Part shown: positions 54,601 to 64,000 of the stretch, in pieces | Position numbering within the stretch: the first letter of the stretch is position 1 | Layout: every line of letters begins with the position of its first letter | The notes under the pieces: model-generated | What the model saw: the letters and a program-made list of their open reading frames with translations, nothing else | What the model was told of the DNA's origin: nothing | The model's database searches: none | Assembly (NCBI GenBank): GCA_029783825.1 | Contig: JAREIK010012389.1 | Location: 17,453-81,452 of the forward strand | DNA from: Sapria himalayana | Lineage: Eukaryota; Streptophyta; Magnoliopsida; Malpighiales; Rafflesiaceae | Direction of reading: 5' to 3' | DNA length: 64,000 bases | Made by a program: the position numbers and the translations under genes

Positions 54601-56581
54601 ATAGACATATAGACACATTGACAGAAAGATATTGAGATAGGCAAACAAATAGATAGATAGATAGATAGATATACAAATAGACAGACATAGATAGATAGAT
54701 AAACATATAGACATATATATTGAATGACATATCGATAGAAAGATAGATCAAAATATTGGTAGATAGATAGATAGATAGGTAGTTATACAGATAGATATAT
54801 AGATTGACACAGAAAAATTTTTAGAGATACAGCTTGACTGAGAGACAGATAGACAAATAGATAGATAGACAAATAGACAGATAGATAGACAAATAGAATG
54901 ATAGCTTGATAGATAGATAGCCATATAAATAGATAGGTGATAGATATATAGAAAGATAAATAATAGACAGATAGACAAATAGACTAATAGACAGATCGAC
55001 AGAAAGATATATCAATATATAGATTGATATATAGATAGATAGTTGAAAAATAGACATATAGAAATAAGAAAGAAAGAAAGATAGATACACACACAGCCAG
55101 ATAGATATATAAACTATTTATACAAAGACAAATAGAGAGATGGTTAGATAGACAATAGATAGATAAATAAATATACGCATACTAAATAAATAGATAGGTT
55201 AGAGAGAGATATAGACAAGTCTATGCATATAATGATATATATATATATATATATATATTATAGACAGATAGATAAATAGATAGATAGATAGACATATAGA
55301 TAAACATATAGATATATATGGACAGATAGATAGACAAATAGATAGTTAGATAGATTGATAGACATATAGACAGATGAACATATAGAAGGTAGATAGAAAG
55401 ACATATGGATAGATAGACATATAGACAAATATACATATCAACAAATAGATAGATAAATAAATATATAGATGGATAGACAGATAGGCAGATATGTAGATAA
55501 ATAGATATTAGATAGACATATAGACAGATAGATAGGTAGATAAATAGATAAATTGATAACTAGATTGTATATCAATAGTTAGATGGATAGATAGGAAGAT
55601 AGATAGATAGATATATAGACTGATAGACACATAGTTAGATAGTCATGATATATATATACAGAAAATAAAAGTTTGATAGACAGACAGATAGATAGATAGA
55701 TAGACAGATTGACAGATAAAGAAATAGACAGATGATAGATTGGTAGATATATAGATAGTTAGATAGATAGATATGCATTTAGATAGATAGACAAGTAGAT
55801 AGATAGATATAAAGGCAGATAGATAGATAGAAAAAAAGACAGATAAACATATAGACAAATAGATAGATAGGCAGATAGATAGATATACATATATACAGAT
55901 AGACACATAGCTAGATATAAAGATAGACAGATAAAAAATAGACTCATAAATTGATTGACATATAGAGATAAGCCAAATAGACAGATAAACAGACAGAAGG
56001 CTGACAGATAGACAGAGAGATAGATAGATAGATAGATATATTGATAGATAGATAGATAGATAGATATACAAATAGATAGATAGATAGATAAATATAGAGA
56101 TAAATAGATAGACATATAGACAGGTAGATAGATAGATAGACAAATATACAGATAGATAATAATACAGATACATAGACAAATAGACAGATATATATATATA
56201 TACAGATAAAGAGATAAATAGATTAATAGAACAACAAATTGATAGATAGATAGATAGATAGTCATATAGACATATAGAAAGATAGAAAGATTGAAGATAG
56301 ACAGATATACAATAAACAAATAGTCAAATAGACATATAGACAGACAGATAGATAGATAGATAAATAGATAGATAGATAGATAGACAGAAAGATAGATAGA
56401 TATAAAAAAGATAGATAGACATATAAACAAATAGACACATAGATTGTTTGATAGATAGATAAATAGATAGAAAGGTAGATAGATATATAGAGTGATAGAT
56501 AGACAGATAAATAAATAAACATAGTGGTAGATAAAAAGATAGACAGATAAATAATAGATATATAGATAGGTGGAAAGATAT

Positions 56582-56788
56582 ACTTATCTATCTTTTTATA
56601 TCTATTGTCTTTTTGACTATCATTTATCTGTCTATCGGTCTATCGTCTACCTATATATCTATCTATGTATCACTATGTCTATTTATCATCTATCTATCCA
56701 TGTGTTATCTATCTTTTGATTATCTATATATCCATTATCTATATATATGTCTACCTATGTATTGTGTAAACTATCTATTGTCTATCTG
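56582..56788 (-). repeat. Inverted segment of the satellite (TATC on + strand)
   Basis: For about 207 bp the + strand reads CTAT/TATC words, then returns abruptly to GATA. The left junction is AAAGATATACTTATCTATCTTT, with AAAGATA facing TATCTTT. The right junction is CTATCTGATAG, a perfect palindrome around one T. Opposed repeats at both edges are what an inversion, or a fold-back copy, of satellite DNA would leave. It is the only polarity reversal of more than a few words that I see. Confidence 0.92.
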
Positions 56789-59401
56789 ATAGATAGATAG
56801 ACTGATAGCTAGAAAGCTATATAGGTAGATAGATACACAGATAGACAGATAGAATATAGATAAATATACAGATAGATAAACAGATAGATAATAGATACAT
56901 AGATAGATAGATAAAAAGATAGACACATAGATAGATTTATAGACAGATAAATAGATAGATAGATAGATAGACAAAGAGATAGATAGGTAGAGAGATAGAT
57001 AGATAGATAAATAAATAGATAGATAAATAGATAGATTGACAGATAGATAAATTGATAGATATATAGATAGATAGGTAGCTAGATATCTAGATAGGTTGAT
57101 ATATAAATAGCTATCTTAATTTATATATTATATATATAGATAGATATATTTATGATTGATTATTGATTGAATGATTGATTGATAAATAGATAGATTGATT
57201 GTTAGTTATAAAAATGGATATATATATAGTTAGAATATAAATAGATAGAAACATAGACAAATAAACTGATAGATAGGTAGACACTTAGATAGATAGACAT
57301 ATAGACATATAAAGATAGTTATATAAACATATAGATAGATTATAGCTATTACAGTTAGACAAATATATAATGATACAGGTAGATAGATAGATAGCTAGAC
57401 AAATCGATAGATATCTAGATAGACAAAGTAGAAAGATAGATATATAGATAGTCAGATGACAGAAGATCGATAGATAGATAGATATATATCTAGATAACCA
57501 AATAGACACATAGATAGATAGATAATTAGATAGATAGATAGACAAATAGACAGATAGACAGAAAGATTGATAGAAAGGATAGATAGATATATAAATAGAT
57601 AGATAGATAGACAGATTGATTGATTGATTGAAAGATAGAATATAGATAGATAGATAAATAGACAGATATATAGATATCAGGATAGATAGATAGACAAATT
57701 GAAAGATAAATAGATAGATAGACAGATAACAAATAGATAGATAGACAGATAGATAGACAGATATCCATATAGCCAGATGGCTAGATAGATAGATATAAAA
57801 ATAGATAGATACATAGATTATATATATATATATAGTTAGACATATAGATACAAAGAAAGATAGATAGTTAAACATATATATATATATATATATATAGATA
57901 AATTGTTAGAAAGATAGACATATGGACATATATATATATATAGACATATAAAAGGATTTATAGATAGATAGATAATTGATTGATTGATAGGTAGATATGT
58001 AGATATGTTGTTAGACAGACAAACAAATAGATAGATAAACAAATAGATATATAGCCAAATACATATAAACAAATAAACAGATAGATAAAAAATAGATAAT
58101 TACATAGACTAATAGACAAAGAGAAAGATAGATAGATAGACAATTAGATAGATAGTCAGAAAGATACATGGAATAGAAATATCAGAAAAAGAGAGATAGA
58201 TAGAATGTTTGATTGATTGATTGATTGAGAGACAAAAAGATAGATAGCAAATATATTTATAGATAGATAGACAGCTAGATAGACAGATAAATAGATAAAC
58301 AAATAAATAGATAGACTAATAGACTGATAGATAGATAGATAGACTAATAGAAAGATAGATAGATAGCTAGATAACCAGATATGCGAATAGCTATATTGAT
58401 AGATAAAAAAATATATAGACAGATACATAGATAACTAAATAGACACACAGACATATATATATATATATATATATATATAGTCAGATAGGTACTTAAACAG
58501 ATAGATTGATTTACATATAGATAGTTTAGTAGAAGATAATGAGATAGACACATAGACAGCTAGATTTAAAGATAGTGAGATTGATAAATAGATTGACAGA
58601 GAGATAGATAGGCTGATAGATTGATAGATAGATAAATAGATAGATAAATAAATAGATTGACAGATAGACATATAAACATATTTATAGATATATAGATATA
58701 TAGATAGTCAACTATTTGATAGTTAGATATATAATAGATAGATAGAAAAAAAAACATAGTTACATAGATATATCTATGATTGATTTATTGATGATTTATT
58801 AATTGATTGATTGATATTGATGGATAGTTAGATATATATATATATATAAAGTTAGACATATATATAGATAGATAGATAGACATATAAATAGATAGTTAGT
58901 TAGTTAGTTAGATACACATATAGACATATACATAGATTGTTAGATATACATATAGATAGATTTATAAATAGATAGATAGATAGTTAGACATATAGATAGA
59001 TAGAAAGATAAGTAGATTTGTAGATTGGTAGTTAGATAAATATATAGATAAACAGATAGAAAGATAGACACATTTACAAATAGGTAAATAGATAGTTATC
59101 TAGATAGCTAGATAGGCAGATAGATGATATATATATATATATATATATAATATATATATATATATATGAATATAGATACATAGATAGATAGATTAATTGA
59201 TTGAGAGATTGATTTATTCATTGATAGATAGATAGATGGATATATACATAGATATGTAGATTGATTGAGTGATTGATTTATTGATCTATTAATTTATTGA
59301 TTTTTTTTGATTAATGATAGATAGTTGGATAGATATATATATACATACATTGATATATAAATAGATAGATAAATATTAATATACATTGATATATAGATAG
59401 A

Positions 59402-59450
<49 letters not shown>

Positions 59451-60229
59451 GATATATTTACAGATACAAATAGAGATAGATAGATATATAGTTAGGTATA
59501 CAAACATATAAATAGATAGATAGATAAGTAGACAGTGAGATGGATAAACAGACACATAGATAGATATTGATGATTGATTGATAGACAGAATGATAGATAT
59601 ACAAATAAACAAAATAGACAGACAGATAAATAAATAAATAAATAAATATAAATATAGATAGATATATAGTTAGTTAGATATATATTTTTAAAGATAGATA
59701 AATTGATATATAAAAATACATATAGATATATAAATATATAGATAGATAGATAGATAAACTGTTCAATAGATAAACATTATTCAAATATATATATATATAT
59801 ATATATATAGGTAGGTAGGTAGATAGATAGATATATAGATAGGTAGATAGGCAGTTAGGTAGATAGATATATAGATATGTAGATAGGTAGATAGGTAAAT
59901 AGGTAAATATATAGATACATAGATAGACATAGACAAAAAAATAGTCAGATAAATATATAGATCTCAGACAACTAGATAGATAGATAGATAGATATAGACA
60001 GATAGATAGATATACAGATAGATAGATAGAAATATAGACAGATAGATAGATATACAGATAGATAGATAGATATACAAATAGACAAATAGATAGCTAGATA
60101 GATATATAGATATATAGATAGATAGACAAATAGACTCTTAGACATAATGATTGATAGACATAAAGACAAATAGACAGATACTAGATAGACAAATAGTTAG
60201 ATAGTCAGATATAAAGATAGATGTTAGAC

Positions 60230-60262
<33 letters not shown>

Positions 60263-60338
60263 AAGACAAATAAAGACCAATAGATAGAGAAATAAACGAT
60301 ATATAGATACACAAATATCCAGACAGATAGATAGACAT

Positions 60339-60375
<37 letters not shown>

Positions 60376-60727
60376 GAACAGATAGACATTAAAAAGATAG
60401 GACAAATAGATAATAGATACATAGACAGTCAAATAGATAGATAGATAGACTATAGATAGATAGACAAATATACATATAGATATAGAAAAATAAAATGATA
60501 AATAAATAGACTTGTTAGATAATAGTCAGATACATAGATATAGAGATTGATAGATATATATATATATATAGATAGACAGATAGATAGATCGATCGATAGA
60601 TACATATATAGATATATAGATAGATAGATAGACAAATAGAATATAAACATAGAGAAAAACATATAGATATATAGATAGTTAGAAACTTAGATAGATATAA
60701 ACATATAGATAGATAAACAAATAGATG
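56789..60727 (+). repeat. Degenerate GATA/GACA satellite, block D
   Basis: GATA words in + polarity, richer than the other blocks in (TA)n runs (about 57879, 58456, 59129, 59403 and 59785) and in GATT/TATT patches (57150-57200, 58775-58815, 59200-59320). A (CA)n lies at 60244-60262. It ends at the second CACTA element. No gene seen. Confidence 0.94.
59403..59445. repeat. (TA)n tract
   Basis: About 43 bp of TA in block D. Confidence 0.9.
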
Positions 60728-60738
60728 TACTACAAAAA
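60728..60738 (+). repeat. Left terminal inverted repeat, CACTA copy 2
   Basis: TACTACAAAAA; a T stands where the family has C, which would be expected to weaken mobilisation. Confidence 0.7.
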
Positions 60739-60990
60739 TAATGAGAATACGACAAAATTAGCGGCCAAGAAATTGTTCAGTAATTAGGACCAAATCATAC
60801 CATTTAGAGACCAAAAAGTGTTTCGAAAAAACAAAATAATTTCGACCAAATTTCAGACCAAAGACTGACCATATTTACGACCAAATATTTTTGGTCAGAA
60901 ATTAGACTGTAAATTAGGATGGAATTAGCAAAAAAAAATTACTGTCATATTACTGACCATTTACCGACCAAAATTGTTGTCGGTAATACC
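60739..60990 (+). promoter_or_regulatory. Left subterminal repeats of CACTA copy 2
   Basis: GACCAAA, TTTGGTCAG and TTACCGACCAAA words. The sequence TGTAAATTAGGATGGAATTA is shared exactly with copy 1 near 23786. The region is much shorter than in copy 1 (about 250 against 850 bp). Confidence 0.75.
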
Positions 60991-61126
60991 TAGGTTAAAT
61001 TTTTTTATATAAGAAATATTGCTAAGTCATTAGAAGTTAGCATAATTTCCCTTGTTGTAATTTGAAGCAGAGGCGAAACGTGACTATAAGGGAGCAACCT
61101 AAGAATTCTATCTTTTCTATTACTAA

Positions 61127-62615
61127 GTAATTTTTTCATTGTTCTTCTCCTTCAGAATGCTATGTACATATCTCCCTCTTTATGAATTTTATTAGTACTA
61201 TCAGATTTAGTTTTTTCAGAATAATAGGGTATTAGCTTTTTTTATTCTCCCCTAATTTTCTTTCTTTTGCTTCTATTTTCATTTTACTATATGATTTTTC
61301 ACTCTACACCATTAATGAAACTATAAATTGTCAGTATAATATTTGTTCTTCTACTATTTAAATTTTTATGTTTTATTGATTTCAAATCATTATATATTGC
61401 ATCTTGTTCTCTCCTTGTGTTGTTTTCTACTTTTGTAACTTAAAAAAAATTAAACTTAATCTGTAATGGATTATATTTTCTTTTTTCCAAGTAAATTATA
61501 ATCATGTAACAGTATATATAAAGTTTTATACATTTATATAACGTATGACATTATATATAAATGTATAAACTTTAATTTATATAAATGTATTACATATTAT
61601 ATAAACACTGATATGTTTTTTTAACATATAATGTTATATATAAATATTTATACATATGTATTAATGTTTATAAATGTCTATACAACATTTACATAAAAAC
61701 TATTCATTATATAATTTTGTATATATCAATTATATAACATTAAATGTCTATAAAATTTTGTAAAACATTTATATTACATATTAATTTTTATATAAATACA
61801 GAATATCATAATGTTTATATAAAGTGTATATATTTTATATATTATCTAGAAAAGTGTTACATATATATATAATTATATTTAAGTAGCATTTATAAAAATA
61901 TTTTAATCACAATATTATATCTAAATACTTGTTTAATTATATAATCATATGTCATTATATATAAAAGTAATTATAACTATATTTATAATTAAGTAAACTA
62001 TTTTATAACTATATTTATAACTATGCATAACTAATTTTTAACTATATAATAATGTATAACTATATGTATAATTCTATAAAACTATATTTCTTAAAATAAT
62101 ATACTATATGTATAAAAATATATAAATATATATAATTGTATTTTACTAAATGTATAACTATATAAATGTTATATATAATTATATCTTTCACTACATACAT
62201 ATTATAACTATATGTGTATAACTATAAATAAATATTTGTATACCTATGTAATACTCTATATAATTAAATATATCTATATTTATAACTAATATACATATAT
62301 GTATTCTATAATTAAATCAAAATATTTGTTTATAATGTTGTATATATTTATGTATAACTACTTATAACTACTTGTATGAATATATCTATATATAACTATA
62401 TGTTTAATTATATATAACTATTTATAACTATATATATTATATATATAATAATATATAACATAAATAATTTTATCTTACCATATGTGTAACTATAAAAGTT
62501 TTATACATAATTATATTAAATATTAAATTTACTACATATATTTATTATATATTGTATATTTTAGTATATTAAAAAGTATTTGACTATATCTATACCTATA
62601 CATAATTATATATAT
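61127..62615 (+). other. AT-rich intron-like region of CACTA copy 2
   Basis: Follows a GTAA donor-like site at 61127. It matches the AT-rich intron of copy 1 in order, with words such as CGTATGACATTAT and ACTACTTGTATGAATATATC in both. No coding potential. Confidence 0.6.
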
Positions 62616-62680
62616 AATCTGAATTACACTACATACCATAGAATGGTTTGTGATGCTACGAATAGATGTATGTGTACACT

Positions 62681-62762
62681 ACATACTAGTGTATACATAT
62701 ATACTATAGTGTATATGTATAAACTAGTATGTATGTACATATACACTACAGTGTATATGTAC
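62681..62762. repeat. Cluster of nested palindromes
   Basis: ACATACTAGT at 62681-62690 pairs with ACTAGTATGT at 62723-62732. Between them TATACATATATAC faces GTGTATATGTATA (12 of 13). Next comes GTACATATACACT-AC-AGTGTATATGTAC at 62735-62762, with 13-base arms and a 2-base centre (12 or 13 pairs). The stretch can fold into two hairpins. It lies where copy 2 stops matching copy 1. The 63-codon open frame across it is not credible. Confidence 0.8.
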
Positions 62763-63143
62763 AAATATTAAATATATATGTAAATATAAATTCTTGAGCA
62801 TATATACCAGTATATGTACATATATACCGTAGTATTATATATTTATCAAAATAGAACTATATTTATTTTTTGATTTGAATGACTATTTAATTTTCATAGA
62901 GATATGGTACCACAATATTTTCCATATGAAGCTTATTGAAGAAAAAGATTTTCATTAGATATAATGCACTGCGACTAGGATAGCTTTGTCGTAGCAGAAA
63001 GATGGTGACCGGAGGAGCTGGGGGAAAAAATGAAAATTAATTTAATGGATAGATTATACTTTATGCATTGTATGTATATATTATGTATTGAAGTTTTATC
63101 CTATAAAATCTAGTTGCAAAATTCATGTGACCTTTGTTTGCAG

Positions 63144-63194
63144 GTTCGATGCAATTTCAAACATACAAAGATTATTATTGAAGCCCTGGTTAAG
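63144..63194 (+). other. Possible small exon in CACTA copy 2
   Basis: A 51-bp block between TTTGCAG and GT, open in one frame as exactly 17 codons (VRCNFKHTKIIIEALVK). Nothing in copy 1 clearly matches it. It could be a remnant exon of a transposon gene or chance. The rest of 62800-63340 shows no recognisable gene. Confidence 0.25.
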
Positions 63195-63346
63195 GTGTTT
63201 GTTCGATTTTTTTTATGCTTATGACAGATATCTAGCTATTTGATGTTCATGCTCCATAATAGATATGTATGCTCTACTTTATGTAAATACTTGTAAATAT
63301 ATATATCAGTATATATGTATATGTACATATATATATAATATAATAG

Positions 63347-63585
63347 AATGAGTTGCGTCTGCATTTTGATTGGCTTACAAAGAAGTTTAGGAAGGAGGAC
63401 TACAGTTCAACCCTGATGATCTACCTCAGATTGTTTGGCATGATATTCTAGCCACAACATCTACTCCAGCACATGCAGCAGCACTTACAGCAACTGCATC
63501 AGGATTAGCAGCAGCAGATAGCTCTACCCCAGTACCCAACATCTCACCATTCGGACCAAATACATTTCAGCATAATGGATTATGA
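63347..63585 (+). pseudogene. C-terminal remnant of the Transposase_24-like gene, CACTA copy 2
   Basis: Aligns with 28063-28260 of copy 1. It reads LRLHFDWLTKKFRK, then after a one-base loss FNPDDLPQIVWHDILATTST, then an Ala-rich tail and a TGA at 63583-63585. Copy 1 loses the frame in the Gln/Ala-rich tail, so each copy keeps a part the other has lost. Too short to be functional. Confidence 0.72.
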
Positions 63586-63794
63586 TACTAGGTTGGTTGA
63601 TTGAGTGTATTACACACTTTTTTATGTCCAAAACATGGATTTGGGAATTCATATTTTATTTTCTCTTGACTTATTTACTATATATATGCAGTATATATAT
63701 AGTTGGCTTGTTTAAATTGTACAATTATTTTATTTTGTAATCTTTATATATATATATATATAAGCAAAATATAAAACTCAAAACAAAAAAAAAT

Positions 63795-64000
63795 ATTTAA
63801 AAATTATTTTACAGTCCAAATTGAGACTAAAAACTAACCACAATTATTTAATATCAAGTCGGTAAAAGTCATCAAATGATCGGTAATACTTTTGGAGACC
63901 AATTATAGGACCAATGATATACAAAACTTTAGTCAGTTTTTGGTCGCAATTTCATCGGTTATTACTGACCATTTGGAGACCATTTACCGATTAAGACTTT
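63795..64000 (-). promoter_or_regulatory. Start of right subterminal repeats, CACTA copy 2
   Basis: Reads GAGACTAAAAACTAACCA, GTCGGTAAAAGTC, TGATCGGTAATAC and TTACTGACCATTTGGAGACC, closely matching 28555-28810 of copy 1. Cut by the window end. Confidence 0.75.

Larger units (their letters stand above)
29268..56581 (+). repeat. Degenerate GATA/GACA satellite, block C
   Basis: A 27.3 kb uninterrupted stretch of in-register GATA words and variants, all in + polarity. Minus-strand open frames reach nearly 400 codons here (34239-35423 and 36380-37552) but encode only Ser-Ile-Tyr-Leu permutations from TATC repeats. No transposon, gene or RNA gene was recognised. Higher-order structure is listed separately. 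Confidence 0.95.
60728..64000 (+). mobile_element. CACTA (En/Spm) DNA transposon, copy 2, right end beyond window
   Basis: Begins TACTACAAAAA, one base off the canonical CACTACAAAAA, at the edge of GATA satellite. It carries GACCAAA/ACCGACC subterminal words, the same leader and AT-rich intron as copy 1, and a remnant of the same C-terminal coding region. ACC-GACC/GGTCGG-type words return from about 63795, so the right subterminal region has begun and the element probably ends shortly beyond the window. It has the same orientation as copy 1. The hallmark Transposase_24 exons of copy 1 were not found between 62620 and 63340. Confidence 0.85.

Noticed and set aside
62580..62771. 63-codon open frame in CACTA copy 2
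   Set aside because: It spans palindromic, low-complexity TATGTA sequence and has no counterpart in copy 1.

Overview
The window looks like repeat-dominated nuclear DNA of a seed plant, probably an angiosperm. The evidence is a plant-type L1 LINE (reverse transcriptase, zf-RVT-like region and plant RNase H domain in one frame), two CACTA (En/Spm) DNA transposons carrying a plant Transposase_24-like gene, and very high A+T. The species cannot be named from the sequence. No intact protein-coding gene, rRNA, tRNA or CRISPR array was recognised.

Layout. Roughly 50 kb (about 79% of the window) is a degenerate tetranucleotide satellite of GATA with in-register variants such as GACA, AATA and GATT. 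It occupies 1-6874, 10789-23102, 29268-56581 and 56789-60727. The + strand reads GATA almost throughout; the one clear polarity reversal of any length is 56582-56788. Older and younger duplications (16 bp to several kb) are layered inside it, including a 3.1 kb block repeated 5.5-5.6 kb away.

The satellite is interrupted three times. (1) 6875-10788 is a 5'-truncated, decayed L1 LINE with a poly(A) tail and a likely 16-bp target duplication. (2) 23103-29267 is a 6.2 kb CACTA element with near-matching TIRs, a GAT/GAT flank, TTGGTCGGTAA-type subterminal repeats, a 1.9 kb AT-rich intron and a broken Transposase_24-like gene. An 855-bp retroposon (26146-27000) sits inside it with its own 16-bp duplication. 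(3) 60728-64000 is the 5' portion of a second, diverged copy of the same CACTA family, cut by the window edge.

How they relate. The last ~75 bp of the LINE and of the 855-bp retroposon match at about 67 of 72 positions and share a small stem-loop next to the poly(A). This fits a non-autonomous retroposon mobilised by LINE machinery. Neither CACTA copy shows the larger catalytic transposase, so both are probably immobile without help. The LINE and CACTA genes share a decay pattern, TGG tryptophan codons turned into TAG/TGA, as expected from deamination of methylated cytosine on the opposite strand. I see no new functional system; the interest lies in the structure of the satellite and in the nested insertions.
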